A stretch of DNA of 64,000 nucleotides from CBDATA01 sp965202845 (GTDB lineage Bacteria; Acidobacteriota; Vicinamibacteria; Marinacidobacterales; Marinacidobacteraceae): NCBI GenBank assembly GCA_965202845.1, contig OZ241856.1:1674001-1738000 (forward strand). The letters are read 5' to 3'. The notes under the pieces were generated by a model. That model was not told where the DNA came from. It was given only the letters and a program-made list of their open reading frames with translations, and ran no database searches. Shown here in pieces: positions 17,422-25,368 of this stretch. Each line of letters begins with the position of its first letter. Position 1 is the first letter of the stretch. Made by a program: the position numbers and the translations under genes.

Positions 17422-18337
17422 CCTCTCCCTGGCGGGGCCTGCGGATGGCGCTCCGAACCGTCCCGGCGATCGCGCGCATCGCCCCCGCCACCGCGGACCG
17501 GCCCCGAAAGGCCAGCGCCACGGTCCGTCCCGGCGCCGGTTCGGAGATCGGGCGGATGCGGAGATCGGAGCGCGACGTCCCGGTCGGCGCCGCGATCCTG
17601 GGCAGCAGGGTGATCCCCATGTTGGCGATCACCATCTGCACCAGGGTCGGCAGGCTCGTCGCCCGGACGCTGAGTTCGGCGACCCCGCGCCCGGCGCAGA
17701 ACTCCATCACCTGGTCGCGCAGGCAATGCCCCTCGTCGAGCAGAAGCACCCGTTCGCCCCGGAGCCGGTGGAAGGGAACCGGGCCGTGCGAACTTCCGAG
17801 CCGGTGTTCCGGCGAGACGGCCAGCACGAAGGGGTCGTCCTGGATCGTCTCGCAGTCAAGGTCCGCCACCCCGGCTTCCCGCGCGAGGAACGCGCCGTCG
17901 AGGTCGCCGTGCTGGATGCGGCGGATGAGGCTTTCGGTCTTTTCCTCCAGCCAGGTCAGAGTCAGACGCGGATACTTTGTGGCGAGCGCCCTGGACGCCC
18001 CGGGAAGCAGGTAGGGCCCGATGGTCGGGATCGCCCCGATACGGAGCGCGCCGGCGAGCGGGTCGAGGAACCGCCGGGCCGCGTTCTCCACGTCCTGCGC
18101 GTCCACCAGAATCCGTCGCATCCGCTCCACCAGCTCGGTTCCGGCGGCGGTGAGCGCCACCCCCCGCCGATCCCGCTCGAACAGCCGGACGCCGAGCGCG
18201 GTTTCGAGCTCGCGCACCTGGGCGCTCAGCGAGGGCTGGGCGACATGGCACCGCTCCGCCGCCCGCCGGAAGCCGCCCTGATCGGCGACCGCCACGACGT
18301 ACTGCATTTGCCGCAGGGTGAAATTGCAGGTTCTCAT
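17381..18337 (-). CDS. oxyR: OxyR, peroxide-sensing LysR-family regulator
   Basis: The 318-residue protein has an N-terminal winged helix (FTLRQMQYVVAVADQGGFRRAAE..) and a LysR substrate domain. Both redox cysteines are present, C205 and C214 in GHCLRDQVMEFC, nine residues apart as in E. coli C199/C208, so disulfide sensing of H2O2 should work. The C-terminus is longer and more Arg-rich than usual, reading into the convergent katG 3' end. The location beside katG, with matching sites before both genes, makes katG the likely target and suggests autoregulation. Confidence 0.93.
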   Translation of the reverse strand: MRTCNFTLRQMQYVVAVADQGGFRRAAERCHVAQPSLSAQVRELETALGVRLFERDRRGVALTAAGTELVERMRRILVDAQDVENAARRFLDPLAGALRIGAIPTIGPYLLPGASRALATKYPRLTLTWLEEKTESLIRRIQHGDLDGAFLAREAGVADLDCETIQDDPFVLAVSPEHRLGSSHGPVPFHRLRGERVLLLDEGHCLRDQVMEFCAGRGVAELSVRATSLPTLVQMVIANMGITLLPRIAAPTGTSRSDLRIRPISEPAPGRTVALAFRGRSAVAGAMRAIAGTVRSAIRRPRQGEATGGDRSDPGSSP

Positions 18338-18345
18338 GGTCTTGA

Positions 18346-18360
18346 TAGGGGAAACCTATC
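18346..18360 (-). promoter_or_regulatory. Candidate OxyR/LysR operator before oxyR
   Basis: ATAG-N7-CTAT sits 9 bases upstream of the oxyR ATG (codon at 18335-18337) and contains the LysR T-N11-A pattern. It has the same half-site geometry as the katG upstream box. Autorepression by OxyR is the simplest reading. Confidence 0.45.
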
Positions 18361-18603
18361 GCAGAATAACAGATGGTTTCCCGCCGTGGTAGCGTGGCGC
18401 CAAGTTGTGGGCGTTCCGCAACGGGCGGACAACTGTCAATGGCAACGGAAAGCCCCTCCCCCGAAAGTGTGACATTTTCGGCGCCCAGAACCGTGACATT
18501 TTCAAATCCCGCTTACAGCGCGTCCGTCGCTGGAGGCCCCCCTCGGCGGCTCGCTTCTCCCGAACCGTAGCGGGGGAGGGCGCGGGTCTTGCTGGAGGGA
18601 CCC
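18361..18603. other. Non-coding gap between oxyR and the HupE-like gene
   Basis: I find no credible gene here. The only distinct feature is a direct repeat of GTGACATTTTC at 18469-18479 and 18493-18503 (24-base period), in an AT-richer patch. Tandem copies of short motifs like this occur at the ends of some insertion sequences, but no transposase or inverted partner is visible. The remainder is G+C-rich sequence without an obvious promoter. Confidence 0.5.
18469..18503. repeat. Direct repeat GTGACATTTTC, two copies
   Basis: Two perfect 11-base copies begin at 18469 and 18493. The spacing of 24 bases is just over two helical turns, so a protein could bind both on one face. An insertion-sequence remnant is the alternative. 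Confidence 0.45.
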
Positions 18604-19998
18604 TCAGGCGCGCGTCCGCCTGCGGAACACCGCAACCCACCCGAAGACCCCGGCGACCGCCAGCGGGGCGAGCAGCCACGACCACTCCGGAGGGCGGTTT
18701 CCGGCGAGAATCCAGGCGTTTCGCAGCTCCGAAAGCCGATCCCCGGCGAGACTCCACGCGAGAAGACCGGCGAGGATGGAGAGCGTCGCGGTGACTGCGC
18801 GGCGATGGCGTTCGGCGAGGCTCAGCAGCGGCATCACCGCCAGCACGACCGCCACCTGCCCCACCTCGACGCCCAGGTTGAAGGAGAACAGCGCGAGCGG
18901 AATGTGCTCGCCGGCGAAGGCCAGCGATTCGCCGAGCGCGAACGCGAAGCCGAACCCGTGGAACAGCCCGAAACCCAGCGCCAGCAGCGCGCGGCGCAAC
19001 ACCCCGACCTCGAAGAAATTCTCGATCGCGGTGTAGACGATGGAAAGCGCCACCGCCGTCTCCACCAGCGGCGGGAACCAGCCGGCGGAAGGCGCGTAGC
19101 CGAGCGCGGCGGAAACCAGGGTCACCGAGTGCGCCACGGTGAACCCGGTCACCACCAGCAGCAGGCGCCGCACCATCTCCACCCGACCGAACGGGGCGAT
19201 CAGGCAGACGAGAAACAGCAGATGGTCCCAGCCGGTGAGGATGTGCTCCACCCCGGACCGGAGGAAGGCGCGCGCCGCCTGGAAGCCGGAGGGGTCCAGC
19301 ACCACCCGGCCCTCGCGGACGCTGACGTGGTAGAGCCGGCTCTCGATTGCGCCGTCCTCGCCGGTCGGCTGCTCGTGGATGATGTCGAGCGCCACCCGCT
19401 CCCCGAAACCGGGCGCCACCCGGCACTCGACCGCGACGCTTCCCGTCTCCGGCTTCGGATACGTCAGGTGCAGGTCCAGGAACCCCTGGTTCCAGAACAC
19501 CTGCGCATCGGGCGGGAGCGGCGCCGAACGCACCGTCTCCAGCGCGGCGTCGAACGAGGTGAAAGAGCGATCCCAGGGCAGCGCCACCCGGAACCGCCGG
19601 AGCGTCCACGGCAGCAGACTCCCGTCGGGATGGAACAGCGGCGCCTCCCGCGCGAACGCCTCCGCGCCCCGGCGCAGCGAGGACTCCGCCCGCTCCAGGT
19701 CCAGGAACCCCGCCCCCCGCTTCGGCACGTCCAGCGAGAGCAGGAGCAGGAGCGGCACCCGGGCGACCAGGCTCACTTCGCCGCCCGCATCGCGGACGAA
19801 CACCGGGATGCGGATCTCGTCCGGGATGTCGTGCCCGAAGGCGGCCGTCGGGCGAACCGCGACCGACGCCGCGGCGGCCAGCGCGACCGCTACCGCCGCC
19901 CAGGACCGGAACGACAGGAACCGCCGCCGTCCGGCCCGCGAATCAGTGGTTGTGCCCCTCGTGGCCGGGCCCGTCGGCAGTGTGATCGTGGTCGTCAT
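18604..19998 (-). CDS. HupE/UreJ-family membrane protein
   Basis: The 464-residue protein has a signal-like hydrophobic N-terminus (about 30-55) ending near AAFGHDIPDE. A periplasmic beta-rich domain follows to about 255, then six or seven membrane helices in the C-terminal half. GVEHILTGWDHLLFLVCL and FGLFHGFGFA carry the conserved His/Asp of the HupE/UreJ_2 family, proposed to move nickel or cobalt. The ATG at 19998 lies inside the preceding gene (56-base overlap), and no later start codon precedes the hydrophobic stretch. The upstream lipoprotein ends in a His-rich tail, which fits a metal theme, but the substrate is unproven. Confidence 0.8.
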   Translation of the reverse strand: MTTTITLPTGPATRGTTTDSRAGRRRFLSFRSWAAVAVALAAAASVAVRPTAAFGHDIPDEIRIPVFVRDAGGEVSLVARVPLLLLLSLDVPKRGAGFLDLERAESSLRRGAEAFAREAPLFHPDGSLLPWTLRRFRVALPWDRSFTSFDAALETVRSAPLPPDAQVFWNQGFLDLHLTYPKPETGSVAVECRVAPGFGERVALDIIHEQPTGEDGAIESRLYHVSVREGRVVLDPSGFQAARAFLRSGVEHILTGWDHLLFLVCLIAPFGRVEMVRRLLLVVTGFTVAHSVTLVSAALGYAPSAGWFPPLVETAVALSIVYTAIENFFEVGVLRRALLALGFGLFHGFGFAFALGESLAFAGEHIPLALFSFNLGVEVGQVAVVLAVMPLLSLAERHRRAVTATLSILAGLLAWSLAGDRLSELRNAWILAGNRPPEWSWLLAPLAVAGVFGWVAVFRRRTRA

Positions 19999-21154
19999 AA
20001 CGGACGAACTTCTGCGCCCGTCGGCCCTGGCTCACCTCGGCGGTGTACATGTTGCCCATCGAGTCCACCACCAGATTGTGGACCCAGTGGAACTGGCCGG
20101 AGAGCCGCCCGCGCCGGCCGAAGTGCCCGACGATGGCCAGCCCAGCCCGGTCGATCACGTGGATGCGCTGGTTCGCGCCGTCGGCGTTGAACAGGTGCAT
20201 CTGCGCCATGTCGGGCGAGAGCTCGAGGTCCCAAGTGGAGCCGTTGCCGAGCGTGTTCCCCTCGACGATCAGCTCGTCCACATAGGTTCCGTCCTTCTGG
20301 AACACCTGGATCCGGTTGTTCACCCGGTCCGCGACATAGACGAGTCCGTCGTTCGCGATCCGCACCGCGTGCAGCGGCGTGCGGAACTGGTCGATCGGCT
20401 CGGCGGCGGGGTCGAAGCGACCGGTGTCCTCGTCGGACGGCGAGTTCCCGTAGGCGCCCCAGTGCCGCTTGTACGCGCCGGTGTCGGCGTCGAAGACCAC
20501 CACCCGCTTGTTCAGATACCCGTCGGCGATGTACGCCTCGTTGGTCTCCGGGTCCACCTCGACGTCCGCCGGCTGTCCGAGATACCGGGTGCTGTTGCTC
20601 CCCTCGGTCATCCCGGCCTGGCCGATCTGCATCAGGAAGGTGCCGTCTTTGCTGAACTTGATGACCTGGTGGTCGTCTGGGCCGTTCCCGGCGACCCAGA
20701 CGTTGTCGTTGTGGTCCACGAAGATGCCGTGCTCGCTGGCCGGCCACTCGTAGCCCTCGCCCGGATAGCCGTTGGCCCCGCCCCAGCTGTCCAGCAGATG
20801 CCCCTGGGCATCGAATTTGAGCACCGGCGGCGCCGGGTTGCAGCACTGCGTCAGCGGCGGGTCCTGCGCCAACCCGGCCTCGTCGGGGTTCAGGCTGCGG
20901 GGGCGGTGGACGATCCAGATGTTGTCGTGCTGGTCCACCGCGATTCCCGAAACCTCGCCGATGAGCCAGTCGTCGGGGAGGATCGGCCAGGAGGGATCGG
21001 GATGGTAGTCGGGCATCATGTCGGCGGACATCGAGGACATCGAGGACATCGCCATGCCGCCGCCGTCCCCCGACGAAGGAGGCGGCTGGCAACCGAATGC
21101 GAAAACGGCGGCCGACAAGACCGCGGGCGGGATCAGCTTCTTGAGTGCTTTCAT
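19943..21154 (-). CDS. NHL-type beta-propeller lipoprotein with His-rich tail
   Basis: The protein is 403 residues. Its N-terminus is a lipoprotein signal with Cys at about residue 20 (AVFAFGC), followed by a Gly/Ser/Met-rich linker. Repeated propeller blades follow: GIAVDQHDNIWIV, GIFVDHNDNVWVAG, DVEVDPETNEAYIADG, AVRIANDGLVYVAD and NLVVDSMGNMYTAEV. This is the NHL arrangement found in peptidyl-alpha-hydroxyglycine lyases. The last residues are His/Asp-rich (HDHTADGPGHEGHNH), suggesting metal binding. A GGAGG site eight bases before the ATG supports the start. It lies between the metallo-beta-lactamase-fold gene and the HupE gene, all on the minus strand. Confidence 0.82.
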   Translation of the reverse strand: MKALKKLIPPAVLSAAVFAFGCQPPPSSGDGGGMAMSSMSSMSADMMPDYHPDPSWPILPDDWLIGEVSGIAVDQHDNIWIVHRPRSLNPDEAGLAQDPPLTQCCNPAPPVLKFDAQGHLLDSWGGANGYPGEGYEWPASEHGIFVDHNDNVWVAGNGPDDHQVIKFSKDGTFLMQIGQAGMTEGSNSTRYLGQPADVEVDPETNEAYIADGYLNKRVVVFDADTGAYKRHWGAYGNSPSDEDTGRFDPAAEPIDQFRTPLHAVRIANDGLVYVADRVNNRIQVFQKDGTYVDELIVEGNTLGNGSTWDLELSPDMAQMHLFNADGANQRIHVIDRAGLAIVGHFGRRGRLSGQFHWVHNLVVDSMGNMYTAEVSQGRRAQKFVRYDDHDHTADGPGHEGHNH

Positions 21155-21213
21155 GGGGAACGCCTCCGAGGGGGCATCGTAGGGGATGCAGCGCCCCTTC
21201 CGCAACACGATAA

Positions 21214-22128
21214 TCAGTCCCGGCTGGCGGAGAGACTGCGGTGGACCAGGCGGACGAACCGCTCTGCGTTCACGAATCCCTGGGCGTCGGGCGCCCAGCC
21301 GATGTCGGTTCCGATGCCGGTGACCAGCTCCGCGTAGTCGGCGGCGACCTCGTCCTCCGACTGGCCGGCGGCGACCCGGGCGGAAAGCCGCTCCCGCGCC
21401 GCTTCCAGCGCTTCGGCGTAGGCCAGCAGCGTCGCCCGGTCGGTGACCGGGCCGTGGCCGGGGATGATGCGGGTGCGGGCGTCGGTTTGCCCCGCGACCA
21501 GGCGCGCCGCCTCGATGATCCCGTCGATGTGGCCGCCGGAGTCGACGTCGATGAACGGAAAGGCGCCGTTGAAGAACAGGTCGCCCATGTGCACCACGTT
21601 CGCGCCCCGGAAGAAGAGGATCGAATCGCCGTCGGTGTGGGCGGCGGGGGCGTGGAGCGCCTCGATGGCGAGGCCGTTCCAGTGGAGGGTGACGTCGTGG
21701 CCGAAGGTCACCACCGGAAGCGCCTCCGGCGCTGCCTGTTCGCTGCGGCCCACCAGGTCGGCGAAGTCGGCGGGATTCATCCGACGCCGGACGTTCTCGT
21801 GGGCGATGATGAGGCTGCCCGCCCGGCCCAGGTTCTCGTTGCCGCCGGTGTGGTCGCCGTGCCAGTGGGTGTTCACCACGAACCGGACCGGGGCGTCGGT
21901 GATTTCGGCGACCGCCGCGAGGATCCTTTCGGTGAGCGGGGCGTACTGGTCGTCCACCAGCAGCGCGCCGTCATCGCCGACGCTGAGGCCGATGTTGCCC
22001 CCCCGACCGAAGAGGACGTGGACGCCCCCGCCGAGGTCCTCGGAGGTGATTTCCACCGCGTCAAAGTCGGTCTGGGCGGCGGCGAGCGACGGGACCAGCA
22101 GCCCCATGAGAAGAAGAAGGTGACGCAT
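21214..22128 (-). CDS. Periplasmic metallo-beta-lactamase-fold hydrolase
   Basis: The 304-residue protein has a signal peptide (MRHLLLLMGLLVPSLAAAQ). The metal site starts at H88-W-H90-G-D92-H93; later ligands are the His in APAAHTDGDS, the Asp in HMGDLFF and the His in IPGHGP. This is the typical zinc hydrolase set. The overall pattern resembles cyclase-like or quinoprotein-associated MBL proteins rather than a proven beta-lactamase. The gene starts 3 bases after the ankyrin gene ends, so they are co-transcribed. Substrate unknown. Confidence 0.87.
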   Translation of the reverse strand: MRHLLLLMGLLVPSLAAAQTDFDAVEITSEDLGGGVHVLFGRGGNIGLSVGDDGALLVDDQYAPLTERILAAVAEITDAPVRFVVNTHWHGDHTGGNENLGRAGSLIIAHENVRRRMNPADFADLVGRSEQAAPEALPVVTFGHDVTLHWNGLAIEALHAPAAHTDGDSILFFRGANVVHMGDLFFNGAFPFIDVDSGGHIDGIIEAARLVAGQTDARTRIIPGHGPVTDRATLLAYAEALEAARERLSARVAAGQSEDEVAADYAELVTGIGTDIGWAPDAQGFVNAERFVRLVHRSLSASRD

Positions 22129-22131
22129 GAA

Positions 22132-23850
22132 TCAGCAGCCTACGCAGGCGTGGTTGTTCCGGGCCCCGTAGGAGGCAAGCAGGGCGATGGTCTCCGGGAA
22201 CGGGTTGATGCGCTGCACCGGCCCGTTCGCCAGGTCGATGGTCGTCTGCCCGGTGCGGGCGACCGCCAGCGGATCGGCGCCCCGGTCGATGAAGTACTGG
22301 ACCATTTCGGTGTCGCCGCGCGACGCCGCATGGTGGATCGTGGTGTACCCGTTGTGGTCGCGAACCGTCGGGTCCGCGCCCAGCTCCTCCACCAGATACT
22401 TCACCGCAGGGAGCCAGGCGTCCGGCGCGTGGCGGTGCGAGTTGGCGGCGAGTCCCAGCCCGTACCCCACCCCGGCGGCGGCGTGGATCGGATACACCGC
22501 CGGATCGCCGTCCTTCGCCGGCGGCAGCCCGGAGGGATCCGATTCCCCCTCCTCCAGCAGGTTGGGAAGCCGGCGTCGTTCGGGGACCTTGATGGTGGGA
22601 AGGTGCGGGTCCGCCCCGTTCGCCGCCAGCAGCCGCATCGCCGGGATGTCCAGGGCGTAGGCGGCGCGCCAGAAGGCGGTGGCGCCGCTGCGGTCCACCC
22701 CCAGCTGGTCCACGTCGTAGACGGTGTACCAGAGCGAGTGGTCGATGCGGGCGTTCACATCCGCCCCGGCGTCCAGCAGCGCCTGCATCAATTCGAGATG
22801 GGAGGTCCGCTGCCGGAGATAGTCGGCGGGCTGCGGATGGCGCGCCTTCGGAATCCACTGGGTGTTGATGGTTCCATAGAGCGGGGTCGCGCCCTGGGCG
22901 TCCGCCAGGGTGGGGTCCGCCCCGCGGGCGAGCAATTCCATCGCCAGGTCGAAGTGCCCGTTGATGACCGCCATCAGGAGCGGAGTGGTTCCGGCGCCCT
23001 CCGCCGGACGGTTCACGCCGGCGCCGGCGTCCAGCAGCGCGAGCGCGGTGGAGGTCCGCCCCTCGCGGACTGCGAGCAGCAACGCGGTCAGGCCGCCGTG
23101 GGTGCGGACCCGCTCGGCGTAGCTGATCGGCTTGGGCTCGTCGGGTTCCGGCCGGGGCCGGGCAGCCGGCGGCGGTTCGGCGCCGGTCGCGGTCAGCGGC
23201 CGCTCGGCCTGGAGCACCCCGCTCTCGCCCCGGCGCCGCGCGAGCTCCTCCTGCCACGCCCGGCGCTCCTCCGCATCCAGCCGGGCGCGCTCCACCACGT
23301 CCAGCACGTCGGCGGTCGTCTCCGGGTCGGCGCCCGCCGCCAGCAGCACCGGGATCGCCTCGACGCGGTCCCGGACCGCCGCGAACATCAGCGGGGTCAG
23401 CCCCCACTGCGCCTCGGTCGCCGCCGGGTCGGCCCCCGCCGCCAGCAGCGCGTCCAGCGTCTTCGGGTCGCCGGCCGCCGCCGCGAAGTGGATCGGCTCG
23501 GCGCCGGTGGCGGTCGCCGCCGATACCGGCGCCCCGCCGGCGAGCAACGCCTCCGCCACCCCCGCCTGACCGGCCGCCGCCGCCACGTGCAGCGGCATGT
23601 GGTTCCCGATCCGGGTCGTCGCCCTCGCGTCCGCGCCCGCCGCCAGCAGCACCCGCGCCATATCCTCGTTCCCCAGCTTCGCCGCCCAGTGGAGCGCGGT
23701 GAACCCGTCGCCCTGCGCCGCGTTCGCATCGCCTCCCGAACGCAGATGCTCCTTGAGCGCGTTCAAGTCGGAGCGCATCGCGGCGTCCAGCACCGGGGAC
23801 GCGGGCGGCTGGCCGGCGGCCGCCACGACCGCGAACAGGAACGGGAGCAC
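22132..23850 (-). CDS. Exported ankyrin-repeat protein
   Basis: The 572-residue protein has a short signal peptide (MLPFLFAVVAAAGQ) and roughly nine ankyrin repeats. The clearest are DGFTALHWAAKLGNEDMARVLLAAGAD, PLHVAAAAGQAGVAEALLAGG, IHFAAAAGDPKTLDALLAAGAD and, near the end, NGYTTIHHAASRGDTEMVQYF. A Pro/Arg-rich linker interrupts the array at about 200-240. The protein ends in CVGC, a possible metal or disulfide pair. Ankyrin arrays bind partner proteins; the export signal implies a periplasmic partner. DUF1552 lies 9 bases upstream and the metallo-hydrolase 3 bases downstream. Confidence 0.87.
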   Translation of the reverse strand: MLPFLFAVVAAAGQPPASPVLDAAMRSDLNALKEHLRSGGDANAAQGDGFTALHWAAKLGNEDMARVLLAAGADARATTRIGNHMPLHVAAAAGQAGVAEALLAGGAPVSAATATGAEPIHFAAAAGDPKTLDALLAAGADPAATEAQWGLTPLMFAAVRDRVEAIPVLLAAGADPETTADVLDVVERARLDAEERRAWQEELARRRGESGVLQAERPLTATGAEPPPAARPRPEPDEPKPISYAERVRTHGGLTALLLAVREGRTSTALALLDAGAGVNRPAEGAGTTPLLMAVINGHFDLAMELLARGADPTLADAQGATPLYGTINTQWIPKARHPQPADYLRQRTSHLELMQALLDAGADVNARIDHSLWYTVYDVDQLGVDRSGATAFWRAAYALDIPAMRLLAANGADPHLPTIKVPERRRLPNLLEEGESDPSGLPPAKDGDPAVYPIHAAAGVGYGLGLAANSHRHAPDAWLPAVKYLVEELGADPTVRDHNGYTTIHHAASRGDTEMVQYFIDRGADPLAVARTGQTTIDLANGPVQRINPFPETIALLASYGARNNHACVGC

Positions 23851-23859
23851 GAATCCCCC

Positions 23860-25251
23860 TCAGGCGGAGAGGGAGAACCCGCCGGTGCTGTTCCCGAAGC
23901 TCTCCAGGTCCTCCATCCCCAGCTTCCGCAGCAGCGTCAGCATCACGTTCGCCAGGGGAGTCCCCGGCGCCGCACGCAGATGCAGGTTGTGATCCAGCGC
24001 CCCGTTCGCGCCACCCGCGACGAAGAACGGAACCCGTTTGTGGTTGTGGATGTTCGGATCCCCCATCGGAGACCCGTACAAAAGCATCGTCTTGTCCAGC
24101 AACGTCGCACCCGCCTCCTCGATGCTCCGCAGCTTCTCCATGAAGTACGGAACCAGACTCACGTGGTACCGGTTGATCCGTCCCAGAACCTCCACCCGCT
24201 CCTCGTCGTTCCCGTGGTGCGAAGCCGGATGGAACGCCGTCGCCTCCCCGCTCTCCGGGTACACCCGGCTCGAAGCGTCCCGACCCAGCTTGAAGCTGAA
24301 CACCCGCGTCATGTCCGACTGGAACGCAAGCGCCTGCAGGTCGAACATGATCTTCACGTGCTCGTCGAACGAATCCGGAACTCCCGCCGGAGCGTCCGGA
24401 AGCTCACGAAGCTCACCGCTCACATTCCGCTCCACGATCCGCTCGATCCGACGCTCCATCTCCCGGATGTCCGTCATGTACCGATCCATCCGACGCACAT
24501 CCTCCGGATCCAGACGCCGCAGCAGGTCCGAAACCTCCGCGCCGATGAAGTCCAGAACGCTCTGACGCGCCCGCTGACGCGCCACCCGACCCTCCGGAGT
24601 CCCCCCCGCCCCGAAAAGCTGGTCGAACACGATCCGCGGATCCCGGGTCATCGGCAACGGCTCGGTCGGCGACGCCCAGCTGATCGTGTCCGTGTACACG
24701 CAGGCGTACCCATACGCGCAACCACCCGCCTGATCCACCGTCTCGATGCACAACTGCATCGAAGGAATCGGCGTGTTCCGACCGAAACGCTGTGCGTACA
24801 ACTGATCCATCGACGTCCCCGCGAACACATCCGAACTCTCGGTCTGCTTCGGGTACGACTGCGTCAGAAACGCCGCGCTGGAGCGGAAGTGATCCCCGCC
24901 GATCTCGCGCGCCGTCCGCGCCTCCGCCGGCTCCACGTCCGTGTCGCTCACGATCGTCACGAAGTCCCGCAACGGCTCCAGCGGCGCGAGCGCCCCCTTC
25001 GACAGGTCGAAATCCCGCCCCTCCTTCTCCGGAGACCACAGATGCTGCTCCCGGCCGTACTTGTTGCTGCCCGCCGCCCCGTGGACGATCTCGATCGCCA
25101 CCAGCCGGGTCGGGTCCGCCTCCCGGTCCGCAGTCGTCCGCCCCAGCACGCTCGCCGGGATCATCGCGTCGAGGAAGGGAACCGCAACCGTCGCCCCCGC
25201 CCCCCGAAGGAAGCTGCGGCGCGGAAGTTTCTTGCCAGTCAGGTAGTGCAT
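23860..25251 (-). CDS. DUF1552-family secreted protein with Tat-like signal
   Basis: The 463-residue protein starts MHYLTGKKLPRRSFLRGAG, a twin-arginine export motif. DUF1552 features follow: SAAFLTQSYPKQTESSD-like text, SMQLCIETVDQAGGCAYGY with two Cys, DIREMERRIE, and near the end TMLLYGSPMGDPNIHNHKRVP. The family is abundant in Planctomycetes and Acidobacteria, usually next to cytochrome-containing DUF1592/DUF1588 proteins; that partner is not in this window. Function is unknown. An ideal GGAGGAG site precedes the ATG, itself preceded by a 12-base homopolymer tract. First gene of a minus-strand run. Confidence 0.88.
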   Translation of the reverse strand: MHYLTGKKLPRRSFLRGAGATVAVPFLDAMIPASVLGRTTADREADPTRLVAIEIVHGAAGSNKYGREQHLWSPEKEGRDFDLSKGALAPLEPLRDFVTIVSDTDVEPAEARTAREIGGDHFRSSAAFLTQSYPKQTESSDVFAGTSMDQLYAQRFGRNTPIPSMQLCIETVDQAGGCAYGYACVYTDTISWASPTEPLPMTRDPRIVFDQLFGAGGTPEGRVARQRARQSVLDFIGAEVSDLLRRLDPEDVRRMDRYMTDIREMERRIERIVERNVSGELRELPDAPAGVPDSFDEHVKIMFDLQALAFQSDMTRVFSFKLGRDASSRVYPESGEATAFHPASHHGNDEERVEVLGRINRYHVSLVPYFMEKLRSIEEAGATLLDKTMLLYGSPMGDPNIHNHKRVPFFVAGGANGALDHNLHLRAAPGTPLANVMLTLLRKLGMEDLESFGNSTGGFSLSA

Positions 25252-25268
25252 GGGGTCTCCTCCAGTTC

Positions 25269-25280
25269 GGGGGGGGGGGG
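25269..25280. repeat. G12 homopolymer tract in the DUF1552 leader
   Basis: Twelve consecutive G on the plus strand (C on the transcribed minus strand) lie 17 bases before the DUF1552 ATG and just upstream of its ribosome site. Tracts this long slip during replication, and in promoters or leaders they can switch expression. It could also be an assembly artefact of length. Confidence 0.6.
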
Positions 25281-25352
25281 ACGCCAAGAATAAGGCACGA
25301 ACTCCCGATTCGCAAACGCGGCAAAAAGACAACCACCCCGTCATTTCGCCCG

Positions 25353-25358
25353 TATAAT
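25353..25358 (+). promoter_or_regulatory. Consensus -10 box before the DUF4143 ATPase
   Basis: TATAAT is a perfect match in a G+C-rich genome, 10 bases upstream of the ATG at 25369. No good -35 is visible at 17 bases. Transcription would start within a few bases of the ATG, implying a leaderless or near-leaderless mRNA. Confidence 0.5.
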
Positions 25359-25368
25359 ATGCATCGTC

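Noticed and set aside
21241..25293. Open frame of about 1,350 codons on the plus strand
   Set aside because: Antisense to the ankyrin, MBL and DUF1552 genes, Pro/Arg/His-rich without domain motifs; an artefact of high G+C codon bias.
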